This document shows, one piece after another, positions 42,988-52,181 of a DNA stretch of 64,000 nucleotides. Below the pieces are notes generated by a model, which saw nothing but the letters and a program-made list of their open reading frames with translations, was not told the origin of the DNA and searched no databases. The position numbers and the translations under genes were made by a program. Positions within the stretch are counted from its first letter, which is position 1, and each line of letters begins with the position of its first letter. This DNA comes from Psychrobacter jeotgali (GTDB lineage Bacteria > Pseudomonadota > Gammaproteobacteria > Pseudomonadales > Moraxellaceae), in the NCBI RefSeq assembly GCF_904846315.1, contig NZ_CAJHAF010000001.1, positions 1,488,001 through 1,552,000 of the forward strand, read 5' to 3'.

Positions 42988-44598
42988 ATGCACGAGATAG
43001 AATTGAGGTTTTTGATACCACCAGCACGTCTAAAAGGTCTGATGCGTCAAGCAAAGGTGAAATCCTCACGAGTGACTTCATTAGCAGCGCATTATTTCGA
43101 CACCCCGAAGCAAGAGTTAGCAAAATCAGGTATCGGCCTGCGTATTCGCCAAGAAGGCGACAATTGGGTACAAACCATTAAAGCGGGCGGGGATGGTATC
43201 GCTGCACGTTTAGAGCATAATGCATTGTTAGATAATGAACAGGTTCAGGCGATGCTTGATGAAGATAGGCTATTGCCAGACTTGACTATCTACGCAGATA
43301 CCTCAATAGCTCCTGCCTTAGCAGATTTCAATCTTAAAAAACTGCCTAAAAAGTTAACTCGGCAATATGTTACCGATGTTGAACGTACCACCCGGTTATT
43401 GAAAGATGATCGTGATAAAAACGATGACGATAGCGATAACAATACAGCCCAAAGTGTCATCGAAGTCGCTTATGACTATGGCAAAATAATTCACGGAAAT
43501 GACGCTAACTTGTCTATGCCTATTCAAGAAATAGAGTTCGAGCTAGTAGCAGGTGAAATTGATTATTTATTTGAGACCGCTAAAACTTGGTGTAAGCGTT
43601 ATAAGCTTCGTTTATCGACAGTGACTAAAGCTGAGCGTGGTGGTCTACTGCTCAAACAAGCAACTTATAGCCCAGCGGTTAGTGCTAATATGAATAAGCT
43701 AACTCTCAGTGAAGATATTAGCATGCCTGCTTTTGTGCGCGCAGTGGTGCATAATTGCTTATTGCAAATACTACCAAACAGCAGCGCCATTGCCGAAGGT
43801 AGCAAAAGTAATGATCACGTCTTGCAACTGCGTATCGGTATTCAGCGGCTGCGGTGCGCCCTAAAAGCCTTTGACAGGTTCTCAGAGCAGCTCAATCCTG
43901 AATGGTCACCGATACTTAAACAAACCGCTACTTTATTGGCTGAATACCGTGAAATAGCTTATTTAGTGGATACTGTGCAACCTAAGCTTGAGCAGCATGG
44001 TGCTCCTATTGTAGATTGGAGTGCAGAGCTTGAGGATCTCAAAGTATCGCCTGTTGATGCCGTTCGAGCGAACGATTTTCAGCTGACCTTGCTTGAACTT
44101 ATTGCCTTTACTATGAGCGATGCCAGTCAAGAGGCTAAGGCCCATAAACTAGCCAGTGATAAGCTGCCCAAAGTACTTTCGAAACACTATACCAAGTTTT
44201 TGAAAGCTGAGCTTAAAGTGGCAGATTTTGAGTTTGCCGATTCAAATAATGGCAGTACAGATAATGAAAAAACCAGCGCCGATGAACAAGATAGTTACTA
44301 TGAGATGCAGCATAAGCTACGCCAACGACTCAAAAATCTACGTTACGTTAGCGAATTTGCCGCTCCCTTATATGCTAATAAGAAAAGCAAACGTTGGCTT
44401 AAGCGGGTAAAGAAAGCTCAAAAAGCTTTGGGGGAGCATCTCGATAATATAAGTTATCAACAGCATTATCAGTATAAATCCTTCACGGATACTAATGCTT
44501 TATATGGTGCGGGTTGGTTTAGCGCTACTATGTTGCCTACGGATAAAAAAAGCAAAAAGCGTTTGGATAAATTGCAGAGCTGCACTGTATTCTGGTAA
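42988..44598 (+). CDS. CYTH-CHAD domain protein (putative inorganic triphosphatase)
   Basis: A 536-residue protein. Residues 1-205 are a CYTH triphosphate-tunnel domain (EIELRF start, HYFDTPKQEL, GIGLRIRQEG, WVQTIKAGG, IEFELVAG). Residues about 245-530 are an alpha-helical CHAD domain, with paired His/Lys/Arg-rich repeats (LQLRIGIQRLRCALKAF; LRQRLKNLRYVSEF) that bind polyphosphate. E. coli YgiF of this layout hydrolyses inorganic triphosphate. The first motif is ExExR instead of the usual ExExK, a conservative change. Two acidic low-complexity linkers are inserted (near residues 135-150 and 415-430). Excellent ribosome site AAAGGAGG. Confidence 0.88.
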   Translation: MHEIELRFLIPPARLKGLMRQAKVKSSRVTSLAAHYFDTPKQELAKSGIGLRIRQEGDNWVQTIKAGGDGIAARLEHNALLDNEQVQAMLDEDRLLPDLTIYADTSIAPALADFNLKKLPKKLTRQYVTDVERTTRLLKDDRDKNDDDSDNNTAQSVIEVAYDYGKIIHGNDANLSMPIQEIEFELVAGEIDYLFETAKTWCKRYKLRLSTVTKAERGGLLLKQATYSPAVSANMNKLTLSEDISMPAFVRAVVHNCLLQILPNSSAIAEGSKSNDHVLQLRIGIQRLRCALKAFDRFSEQLNPEWSPILKQTATLLAEYREIAYLVDTVQPKLEQHGAPIVDWSAELEDLKVSPVDAVRANDFQLTLLELIAFTMSDASQEAKAHKLASDKLPKVLSKHYTKFLKAELKVADFEFADSNNGSTDNEKTSADEQDSYYEMQHKLRQRLKNLRYVSEFAAPLYANKKSKRWLKRVKKAQKALGEHLDNISYQQHYQYKSFTDTNALYGAGWFSATMLPTDKKSKKRLDKLQSCTVFW

Positions 44599-44698
44599 CG
44601 GTTTTGCTAAAGTGAGAGTTGTAGACGCTTAGAAAGCTTATAAGTTTTATCTAAAAAGGTAGCTAGCTGGTTCATAAAGTTATTAATTAGTTAGCTGC

Positions 44699-45217
44699 CT
44701 AGTCCGCAATAATCTTGACAGACGTTCCTTCATTTACCTGCTCATATAGCTCGATAATATCTTTATTACGCATTCTTATACAACCATGCGAATAGGCTAC
44801 TCCCATAGGCTCACTGTCTGGCGTACCGTGAATGTAGATATAGCGCTTATAAGTATCACAGCCGCCTAGACTATTACTACCTTTGTTTATTCCCTCTTCA
44901 ATACCTTCTAACCACAAAATACGGCTTAGTATCCAATCGCGCTCAGGGTGATTAGCCGCAAGCTCGTTACTATAAATCTCGCCCGTAGCTACTCGGCCAA
45001 TAAACACCGCATTAATAGCCTCACTGCCACCAATCTTTTGCGCAATGATATGCTGCCCAAGCGGAGTACAGCCGCTATCTTGCTGACTACCGATACCATT
45101 TTTGGCTGTAGAAACGGAGTACTGTCGAATCTTTTTTTGATGCTGATATAACGTTAGCATCTGCTCAGCAATATTGATAATTATTTCATTCTTAAGAGAG
45201 TCCGCATCATTTATCAT
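44699..45217 (-). CDS. L,D-transpeptidase (YkuD domain)
   Basis: A 172-residue YkuD-fold enzyme with the active site HGTP...YSHGCIRMRN; Cys146 is the nucleophile. L,D-transpeptidases make 3-3 peptidoglycan cross-links or attach proteins to the wall. No signal peptide or membrane anchor is visible, although the substrate is periplasmic, so export is unexplained; members of this short cytoplasmic-looking type are common in Psychrobacter-like bacteria (general knowledge, not checked). AGGAATAG lies before the ATG at a good distance, so a longer N-terminus is unlikely. Confidence 0.85.
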   Translation of the reverse strand: MINDADSLKNEIIINIAEQMLTLYQHQKKIRQYSVSTAKNGIGSQQDSGCTPLGQHIIAQKIGGSEAINAVFIGRVATGEIYSNELAANHPERDWILSRILWLEGIEEGINKGSNSLGGCDTYKRYIYIHGTPDSEPMGVAYSHGCIRMRNKDIIELYEQVNEGTSVKIIAD

Positions 45218-45341
45218 CAGCTATTCCTATTATTATTCTCTATATAAAAAGTTAGAAAATTTAGTATTTATAATCTTAAGGGATTGTATCAAAGCTTTTG
45301 GCACCGTAATATAGGGGCACACTTTTTGATGCTAGCAGATT

Positions 45342-46625
45342 ATGATTACTATTTCACCGACACGCGTGTCGATGTATGATTTTTTGTATCAAGATACCAA
45401 GCCCATGGTATCGCTATTGGCGGATGCTGCCCAGTTGTCATTGCCGCAAACTCGGATTGCCATGAATGCCAGCTTGCAGGCTATTGTCAGCGCGCTCCTC
45501 GCTTATCAACAGCGTTACAAAGGTCAAGGGGTAGCTAAAAAATTATTTACTCGTAGTGCTATAAAAGAGCTACGCCAATATAATTCGATGAATTTGGTAA
45601 CTCTTAAAGCCACTTTATACTACCGTCAAGAGGTGACTAACGCCTTATTCAATGATAGTGACCGCATTATCCAAGCTAGTGAGTATATTGCTAGCCAAAT
45701 CGATGCTGAAGCAGCAAAAGTACAAGTTTTGCTTACCATTTTATGTGTCATTGCCCTACGTGAACTGGCTATTCTGGCGGACTACAGTCAGCTAGATTAT
45801 GACGAGCTTGATAAATGGTTTGCTTTACAACCTCAGTTTTTGTCCGCTGAACGGTTTATAAATAATAATAACTTACATAAAACAGATGTAAATAATGCCA
45901 GTTTAGATGAAACTCAGTCAGCTGCTATTGAATCAAATGATGACGGCAGCCACGAAGCGACTAAAGATGCCATCGATAATCAAGTCAGCGCCGACAATCA
46001 AGCTAGCCTAGACAGTAGTTTTGAAGATACCCCGCCCCCTTTTGAGCCTCTTTGGTATGAGCTCACAAAATTCAGAGTAGAGCAAGTTGAGCCCGTGCAG
46101 GATATGCAACAAGCCACCTCTAACTATCTAAAAGTCATTGGACGCGCACGAGAAAACGCTCAAAAAGGCCAGCACGATGATATGCTAGTGTTTGCGCAAA
46201 TGCATGCTATTGCTCTACCGCATCAGCGCTGGCTCTTACAGTTGGCTAAAATATCTGATATCTACCTGAGTCGCAATCGTCTGCGTATCACCTCAGAGCC
46301 TGAGAGTCCACCTACCCGCCCACTTGTGAGCTTAGGGTTTATCGATATTAATAAAGAGGACACCCCTGCTACCCCCAGCGAAACTCCTATTGAATACGAC
46401 AAACCGCCACCGCTGTGGAAGAACCCCGTGATCTTGATTACGCTACTGGTCATTGCGGTCTTGGGCGCATTAGCCATGCTAAAGTATCAAATGCAACAAT
46501 CGAATGGCTTAGTTTCAGCGACTGAAGCGGTAGCAGAACATGATTCCAAAGAAGAGCGTAAGCAGCAAGACGTGGCTATCGTCAGAATAAATGAAGATGA
46601 AGATCAAACGCCAGATCCTAAATAA
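45342..46625 (+). CDS. Uncharacterised single-span membrane protein
   Basis: A 427-residue protein of unknown family. Residues 1-170 are helical (MVSLLADAAQLSLPQTRIAM... LLAYQQRYKGQG...), weakly reminiscent of DUF937. An acidic, Asn/Ser-rich linker follows at about 175-230, then a helical segment (235-310) and a Pro-rich stretch. One membrane helix lies at about 362-384 (NPVILITLLVIAVLGALAML) and a charged C-terminal tail follows. No signal peptide, so the large N-terminal part is probably cytoplasmic. No good ribosome site precedes 45342; the ATG at 45372 (MYDFLY) is an alternative. It converges with argG. Confidence 0.6.
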   Translation: MITISPTRVSMYDFLYQDTKPMVSLLADAAQLSLPQTRIAMNASLQAIVSALLAYQQRYKGQGVAKKLFTRSAIKELRQYNSMNLVTLKATLYYRQEVTNALFNDSDRIIQASEYIASQIDAEAAKVQVLLTILCVIALRELAILADYSQLDYDELDKWFALQPQFLSAERFINNNNLHKTDVNNASLDETQSAAIESNDDGSHEATKDAIDNQVSADNQASLDSSFEDTPPPFEPLWYELTKFRVEQVEPVQDMQQATSNYLKVIGRARENAQKGQHDDMLVFAQMHAIALPHQRWLLQLAKISDIYLSRNRLRITSEPESPPTRPLVSLGFIDINKEDTPATPSETPIEYDKPPPLWKNPVILITLLVIAVLGALAMLKYQMQQSNGLVSATEAVAEHDSKEERKQQDVAIVRINEDEDQTPDPK

Positions 46626-46681
46626 GTAGTCAATCAGTACTTATAAAACCAAACATTATAAAAACGAACTTTTATAAATAT

Positions 46682-46717
46682 AAAAAAGGCACTAGCTATA
46701 TAAGCGTAGTGCCTTTT
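46682..46717. terminator. Terminator between membrane-protein gene and argG
   Basis: AAGGCACTA and TAGTGCCTT pair around a 12-base loop with an A-run on the left and TTTTG on the right; it can serve both converging genes. Confidence 0.75.
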
Positions 46718-46758
46718 GTTATAAAGCGCTATTGTATTTTTATTTGGATTTATCTAAG

Positions 46759-47997
46759 TTACTTAGATAAATCACGGCCACGGCTGGCTTCAATAGCCAA
46801 GCGTAATCCATTCAAACGGATAAAGCCTTCTGCATCTTTTTGATCATAAGCACCAGCATCATCTTCAAAAGTAGCGATCTTTTCATCAAATAGTGAATCA
46901 TCTGACTTACGGCCTACCACACTTACGCAGCCTTTATAGAGTTTTACTCGTACTGTGCCATTGACATGCTCTTGCGACTTATCTATCAAGGCTTGCAGCA
47001 TTTGACGCTCAGGACTGAACCAATAGCCATTATAAATAATCTTTGCATAACGTGGCATCAGCTCGTCTTTTAGATGCGCCGCTTCACGATCCAGCGTCAA
47101 GGATTCAATACCACGATGCGCTTTTAGCATAATAGTACCTGCTGGAGTCTCGTAACAACCACGAGACTTCATACCGACGTAACGGTTTTCCACGATATCC
47201 AAACGACCAATACCATGTTGACCGCCGATTTCATTAAGCTTAATCATCACCTCATAAGGCTTAAGCGTCTCACCATCGATAGCAACGATATCGCCTTTTT
47301 CGTACTCAATTTCTAAATACTGAGGCTCATCAGGCGCCTCTTCTGGGCTTACCGACCAACGCCACATGTTATCTTCAGCTTCAGCATACGGATCTTCTAA
47401 AATCCCACCTTCATAAGAGATATGCAGTAAGTTGGCATCCATTGAGTAAGGTGATTTTTTCTCACTACTAGCATAATCGATAGCAATATCATGCTCTTTG
47501 GCATATTGCATCAGGCTTTCGCGGCTCGATAAGTCCCACTCACGCCAAGGCGCAATCGTTACCACATCAGGGGCTAAAGCAATAGCGCCTAGCTCAAAAC
47601 GCACTTGATCATTACCTTTACCGGTAGCACCATGACTGATCGCATCGGCGTCATGCTCTTTGGCAATCTCAACCAAACGCTTGGCAATAAGGGGACGAGC
47701 GATAGAGGTTCCTAATAGGTACTCACCTTCATAGATAGCATTGGCACGAAACATAGGGAATACATAATCACGGGCGAACTCTTCACGTAAGTCTTCAATA
47801 TGGATATGCTTGATACCCATCGCTTCCGCTTTGGCGCGAGCGGGCTCTACTTCCTCTCCTTGACCGATATCAGCGGTAAAGGTAATGACCTCAGCATCAT
47901 AGGTTTCTTTTAGCCATTTGGCGATAATTGAGGTATCTAGTCCGCCAGAATAGGCTAAGACAATTTTATTAATATTTTTAGGATCAAGCTGAGCCAT
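46759..47997 (-). CDS. argG: Argininosuccinate synthase
   Basis: A 412-residue N-type ATP pyrophosphatase joining citrulline and aspartate in arginine synthesis. The ATP loop reads [12 protein letters not shown]; further marks are [16 protein letters not shown] and the citrulline-binding [11 protein letters not shown] and [14 protein letters not shown]. Typical length. TAAGGAG precedes the ATG. The order argG followed by divergent pyrC-rnt resembles Pseudomonas. Confidence 0.97.
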   Translation of the reverse strand: MAQLDPKNINKIVLAYSGGLDTSIIAKWLKETYDAEVITFTADIGQGEEVEPARAKAEAMGIKHIHIEDLREEFARDYVFPMFRANAIYEGEYLLGTSIARPLIAKRLVEIAKEHDADAISHGATGKGNDQVRFELGAIALAPDVVTIAPWREWDLSSRESLMQYAKEHDIAIDYASSEKKSPYSMDANLLHISYEGGILEDPYAEAEDNMWRWSVSPEEAPDEPQYLEIEYEKGDIVAIDGETLKPYEVMIKLNEIGGQHGIGRLDIVENRYVGMKSRGCYETPAGTIMLKAHRGIESLTLDREAAHLKDELMPRYAKIIYNGYWFSPERQMLQALIDKSQEHVNGTVRVKLYKGCVSVVGRKSDDSLFDEKIATFEDDAGAYDQKDAEGFIRLNGLRLAIEASRGRDLSK

Positions 47998-48284
47998 GAA
48001 AAACTCCTTACATGGGAAATAGTAAAAAAATTTAAACTTAAAATGGGATTGAGTGATAAATTGCTTGTTCAGTGTACATCATATTTACTATGGGCAAAAG
48101 TGCAACTATGCCTACACGTGCTTGTTTAGCCTTTACAAATGCAAGATACTAGCCGTTAGCAACAAAATGTAGGCTTATATTTAGTCAAACGGGTAAACCT
48201 GTTATGATAGTAACTGATGCCATGCTACGAGTTTAGCTGTGTATTTTCTACTTCTTATTCCCTTATATAATGATATAGAGCGCC

Positions 48285-49364
48285 ATGACACCCACTACTG
48301 ATGCGATAACAGAACTAACTATTATTCAACCAGACGACTGGCATATTCACCTTCGTGACGATAAGGCGCTAGCGACTACTGTACCTCATGCTGCAGCTAG
48401 TTTTAACCGTGCTATTTGCATGCCAAACTTAGTACCACCTGTAAAAACTACCGATGAAGCGCTTGCTTATCGTCAACGCATTTTGCATCATCTACAAGCA
48501 AGTGATGTTAGCACTGAGCGTAAAGCTGCCTTTGATCCGCGCATGACCTTATACATGACCAATGAAACTAGCGCCCATGATATCGAAGTAGCCGCCAAGT
48601 CTGGTATTGTTCAAGCGGTAAAGCTATACCCAGCAGGGGCAACGACCAATTCTGCTGATGGCGTAACCGATATCAATGCCTGTGTTGGTATCTTTGAGGC
48701 CATGGAAAGGTACAACTTACCGTTGCTACTTCATGGAGAAGTTACCCATGATCACGTTGATATCTTTGATCGTGAAAAGCGCTTTTTAGAAGAAGTGCTG
48801 GCTCAAATTATTGCCAAGTTCCCCTCGCTAAAAATCGTTATGGAACATATTACCACTAGTGATGCCGCTGATTTTATCTTGTCGCAAGGCAATCAAGTCG
48901 CCGCCACTATTACTCCGCAGCACCTGATGTTTAACCGCAATCATTTATTACTGGGCGGTATCAAGCCCCATTTCTATTGCTTACCTATCTTAAAGCGTGA
49001 AAAACATCAAAAGGTGCTTTTGGATGTCGCAACTAGCGGCAACCCTAAGTTCTTTTTGGGCACAGATTCTGCGCCGCATGCTACTGATCAAAAAGAAAAC
49101 GCTTGCGGCTGTGCCGGCTGCTATAGCGCATCAATAGCACTGCCTTTATATGCTACTGCTTTTGATAGCGTCGGTAAGATTGATAAGCTAGAGGGCTTTA
49201 CCAGCCGTTTTGGCGCCCAGTTCTATGGTCTACCTGTCAACGAGACTACGGTTACTTTGATCAATCAACCTATGCAAGTACCCGCCGACTATCCTTATTT
49301 TGATAACTCAAAATTGACGCCATTAATGGCGGGTGAATACTTGCCTTGGTCTATTAAAAGTTAA
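48285..49364 (+). CDS. pyrC: Dihydroorotase (class II)
   Basis: A 359-residue zinc enzyme closing carbamoyl-aspartate to dihydroorotate in pyrimidine synthesis. Metal ligands: His20 and His22 in DDWHIHLRD, the carbamylated Lys in [13 protein letters not shown], His in LLHGEVT, His in [10 protein letters not shown] and Asp in LGTDSAPH. Matches the E. coli PyrC type (348 residues). The ribosome site is weak. An RNase T gene follows after 187 bp. Confidence 0.96.
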   Translation: MTPTTDAITELTIIQPDDWHIHLRDDKALATTVPHAAASFNRAICMPNLVPPVKTTDEALAYRQRILHHLQASDVSTERKAAFDPRMTLYMTNETSAHDIEVAAKSGIVQAVKLYPAGATTNSADGVTDINACVGIFEAMERYNLPLLLHGEVTHDHVDIFDREKRFLEEVLAQIIAKFPSLKIVMEHITTSDAADFILSQGNQVAATITPQHLMFNRNHLLLGGIKPHFYCLPILKREKHQKVLLDVATSGNPKFFLGTDSAPHATDQKENACGCAGCYSASIALPLYATAFDSVGKIDKLEGFTSRFGAQFYGLPVNETTVTLINQPMQVPADYPYFDNSKLTPLMAGEYLPWSIKS

Positions 49365-49551
49365 GTCCCAGAAAAACCTAACTTTTTAGCTCATAGATAT
49401 CGATAGCTGATGCTATAAATCAATTATAGTGTCAGCTTACAACTTATTAAGCTCTCTATTTTAATACCAAAACTCCTCTCATTTATAAACTCGTATTAAA
49501 CCTGATAAATGATAAAGTACAATTTGACTGATAAAAGTGATTTAACCTGCT

Positions 49552-50394
49552 ATGACCACTACGACTAATACTGCGCCATCTGATAAGTCCGATAAAGCCT
49601 TATCAAATGATTCATCTAATAATGACTCAAATAACAACTTAAACACCTCTACTGTCGATACCAGCCAATACGTTGTCACGACTAGAACTATTGATAGCAT
49701 CAATGAGACTGTTGATGAATCAGAAGTGTCTGCGCCTATGACTCTCAAAGAGCGTTTTCGTAAATTTTTACCGGTAGTAGTTGATGTTGAAACTGCAGGC
49801 TTTAATGCGCAGACTGATGCGCTGTTAGAGATTGCTTGTATACCTATCCTATTAAATGAGCAAGGGGTTTTTTATCCAGGAGAAGCGTTGAATGCGCATA
49901 TTGAGCCTTTTGAAGGCGCAAACCTAGAGCCACGGGCGCTTGAGTTCACCGGTATCGATCCTAATAATCCGCTGCGAAAGGCTATTGCTGAAGATGAAAA
50001 AACTGCCTTACGCCGTTTATTTAAGGGTCTCAAAGAAGTGCGCCGGGCGGAGGAATGCCGTCAATGTGTGCTAATTGGACACAACGCCCATTTTGACTTG
50101 GCATTTTTGAATGCTGCGGTTTTACGTACTAATAGCAAGAATCATAACCCTTTCCATCAGTTTTCTGTTTTTGACACCGTTACCTTATCAGCATTAGCAT
50201 TTGGGCAAACCGTGCTTGCTCGAGCTTGTAAGGCTGCTGGAATAGACTTTGATGGTAAAGATGCTCATTCAGCTTTATACGACACCCAAAAAACCGCTGA
50301 ATTGTTCTGCCACATTCTAAACAGTTATCCGATGCTGCCCAATGCTTTGTATACAGAAGAGCCGGAGAGTGAACCCAAAGATAATGATGAGTAA
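49552..50394 (+). CDS. rnt: Ribonuclease T with N-terminal low-complexity extension
   Basis: A 280-residue DEDDh 3'-5' exoribonuclease that trims tRNA and other stable RNA 3' ends. Exonuclease motifs: D78-V-E80 in VVVDVETAGF, GHNAHFDLAF, and HSALYDT. FTGIDPNNPLR and KNHNPFH also match RNase T. The family core starts near residue 63; the first 60 residues are a Ser/Asn/Asp/Thr-rich, probably disordered extension. Neither ATG 49552 nor the internal ATG 49738 has a clear ribosome site, so a start at 49738 (218 residues, the normal length) is a real alternative. Confidence 0.9.
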   Translation: MTTTTNTAPSDKSDKALSNDSSNNDSNNNLNTSTVDTSQYVVTTRTIDSINETVDESEVSAPMTLKERFRKFLPVVVDVETAGFNAQTDALLEIACIPILLNEQGVFYPGEALNAHIEPFEGANLEPRALEFTGIDPNNPLRKAIAEDEKTALRRLFKGLKEVRRAEECRQCVLIGHNAHFDLAFLNAAVLRTNSKNHNPFHQFSVFDTVTLSALAFGQTVLARACKAAGIDFDGKDAHSALYDTQKTAELFCHILNSYPMLPNALYTEEPESEPKDNDE

Positions 50395-50622
50395 TAAACA
50401 ACAATATAAAAACATAACTATTGTCAATTTATTATTATAATTAACGAATAGCTCTACTCACTTTAGAAGGATTCTATCATCTGACTTGTATTTAATTTTA
50501 AATTTAATTTGATTATAAGGACATAATCAAAACCCTTCTATCTTTTTGATAGCATCTCTTTGATAGGCCCTCTTTTTGATATATTTAAACCACTTTGTTT
50601 AGCTCAAAAAAAGGACTTTGCC

Positions 50623-50820
50623 ATGGACCCACAAGTTAAGTTATGGGGCACCATTTTTGGTTATATGTTGCTGGCTATCAGTATAAGTATTTGTACATCA
50701 TTATGGATTCGTCATCATTTAAAGAATAAAGACCTGCATCCGCGGCGTGCTATCAAAAAAAGGTACTTAACTTTAAAAAGAAGAAGAAAAAAGCTTGACA
50801 CCAGGCGCAAGCGCCACTAA
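50623..50820 (+). CDS. Small basic membrane protein
   Basis: A 65-residue protein: one membrane helix (about residues 9-29) and a very basic C-terminal tail (LKRRRKKLDTRRKRH) that would lie in the cytoplasm near nucleic acid or phospholipid head groups. The frame opens at 50560, but AAAAGGA 7 bases before ATG 50623 decides the start. The last codons and the stop overlap the promoter of tRNA-Glu. No family is recognised. Confidence 0.6.
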   Translation: MDPQVKLWGTIFGYMLLAISISICTSLWIRHHLKNKDLHPRRAIKKRYLTLKRRRKKLDTRRKRH

Positions 50821-50823
50821 AAT
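50795..50823 (+). promoter_or_regulatory. Promoter of tRNA-Glu, overlapping the upstream stop codon
   Basis: TTGACA (50795-50800), a 17-bp spacer and TAAAAT (50818-50823), whose first three bases are the stop codon of the small membrane protein gene. The spacer holds a perfect inverted repeat GGCGC-AA-GCGCC. The discriminator GTGCACCAC nearly equals that of tRNA-Asn copy 2. Confidence 0.82.
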
Positions 50824-50826
50824 GTG

Positions 50827-50866
50827 CACCACTTCAGCATAAATGGTGAAAGCAGCTGAAGGTGTA
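50827..50866 (+). other. Leader hairpin of the tRNA-Glu precursor
   Basis: CACCACTTCAGC and GCTGAAGGTG can pair with a 2-base bulge right after the expected transcription start, giving a structured 5' leader of about 40 nt ahead of the mature tRNA. Confidence 0.45.
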
Positions 50867-50873
50867 GTACCTA

Positions 50874-50949
50874 GTCCCCATCGTCTAGAGGCCTAGGACA
50901 CCGCCCTTTCACGGCGGTAACGGGGGTTCGAATCCCCCTGGGGACGCCA
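50874..50949 (+). tRNA. tRNA-Glu (TTC)
   Basis: A 76-nt cloverleaf with encoded CCA. Acceptor GTCCCCA pairs with TGGGGAC; the anticodon TTC is at 50908-50910 in the CTTTCAC loop. The T arm contains GGGTTCGAATCCC. Confidence 0.96.
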
Positions 50950-50991
50950 CATATTAAAATACTATAGTCTTTAAAAGCTATAATTATTTTT

Positions 50992-51028
50992 AAACCCTTA
51001 GAATTTGATAGATTCTAAGGGTTTTTTT
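50992..51028 (+). terminator. Terminator after tRNA-Glu
   Basis: AACCCTTAGAAT and ATTCTAAGGGTT form a perfect 12-bp stem, followed by seven T. Confidence 0.92.
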
Positions 51029-51101
51029 GTGTCTGTCTACTTTTATTTTTTATAACTTAAGAGCAGCATAGACTATAACTCCTCAGAAACTCATAAAAAC
51101 T

Positions 51102-51124
51102 AAAAAGCCAGCAAAACGCTGGCC
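51102..51124 (-). terminator. Terminator after the BLUF gene
   Basis: On the - strand GCCAGC-G-TTTT-GCTGGC is followed by five T, about 30 bases past the stop. Confidence 0.8.
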
Positions 51125-51152
51125 TTATAACAATACCTTAAAACTTATAAGT

Positions 51153-51776
51153 TTAAAATATTTTATCTGATAGCAAAACCCAAAATAGTGCTGCCACAAT
51201 TAACAAACCTAATATTGTTTGAATCAAAAAGAAAGCTTGATGCTGGCTAACGACTTTACCTAAAGTAACCCCTAAGGCTTTATATTTAATAGGCTGCATA
51301 TCCACTTCTTCCTTTTTCTCTTGCTGCTCATAATAGTTTTGTAACACATTTAAAAACTGTACCCATTCATCTTCAACCCAAGTATAGGGCTTAAATGGCA
51401 TCAAAGCTTTGACTCTAGAATCATCAACCATCCAGCGCTCAAGAATAATAGAGCGTAAAGACCAACTAGAAAAACGACGCTGATTAATGACTGAAAAATC
51501 CAGTACTTTTATCTCTTTATGACGATTATCCATTAACAATCGGTTTTTTAGATTGGTTAATGCTTGCTCAGTGCCTTCAACGCACTGAAAAAAGTAACCA
51601 TTGCCATAGCAAAGAATACCGGTCACCTTATCCGCTTGATTGTTTTTTATAGAATGATCAGCTATATCGTTTAGCGTACTAGCGCCTGATAAGCCTGTTG
51701 AAGTAATACGGCTTATGTAAACCAGCTGATAGAGCTCTGAGCTCTTCAAGTTTGTTGTATCAGCAGCCTTTAACAA
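51153..51776 (-). CDS. BLUF-domain blue-light sensor with C-terminal membrane anchor
   Basis: A 207-residue protein. Residues about 15-110 are a BLUF flavin photoreceptor: Tyr20 (LVYISR), Asn46 (KNNQADKVTGIL), Gln64 (FFQCVEG) and Trp105 (FSSWSL) match, in identity and spacing, the FAD-photocycle residues known from AppA and Slr1694. A charged linker leads to one membrane helix near the C-terminus (about 181-204, ILGLLIVAALFWVLL). There is no EAL, GGDEF or other output domain, so it must signal through a partner. The frame opens at GTG 51803, but AAGGAG lies exactly 7 bases before an in-frame TTG at 51776, which I take as the start. Confidence 0.86.
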   Translation of the reverse strand: MLKAADTTNLKSSELYQLVYISRITSTGLSGASTLNDIADHSIKNNQADKVTGILCYGNGYFFQCVEGTEQALTNLKNRLLMDNRHKEIKVLDFSVINQRRFSSWSLRSIILERWMVDDSRVKALMPFKPYTWVEDEWVQFLNVLQNYYEQQEKKEEVDMQPIKYKALGVTLGKVVSQHQAFFLIQTILGLLIVAALFWVLLSDKIF

Positions 51777-52181
51777 TCTGCTTCTCCTTATTATGGCATT
51801 CACTTCTGATCTATGAGACTTAAAGTAAACAATATAGAAGTAGAATAATTAGTAATACAGGGTGCTTTCTATATTATTGATATTATAAGATTTATTATTG
51901 ATTGTATTAAGTTAGTTACAGTGTAGGACAATTAGGTCAATAAAGCAAACTTTTGTGATAAGACTGCCAGCCTTTCTTGTAACTGAACAAAGTTTTATAA
52001 AAAATCTAGTTGTTTTTAGAGGCTAATTCTTATAAATAACGAACTAATGCCTCAGGTACGAAAGGATGGGAAGCAGACTACTATCTAGCTATAGGTAGCA
52101 TATACTTTAAAATAAAAAAACACCATAAGCTCTACTATGACCTATAGTGTTTAAGGAATAAATTTTTGGAGGTTTGGTATT
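51777..52181. other. Intergenic region upstream of the BLUF gene
   Basis: About 400 bp between two leftward genes, AT-rich. It carries the ispD terminator (52114-52153) and must carry the BLUF promoter. No gene seen. Confidence 0.4.
52114..52153 (-). terminator. Terminator after ispD
   Basis: On the - strand AAACACTATA pairs with TATGGTGTTT (one wobble) around a loop of about 14 bases, followed by a T-run. Confidence 0.7.
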
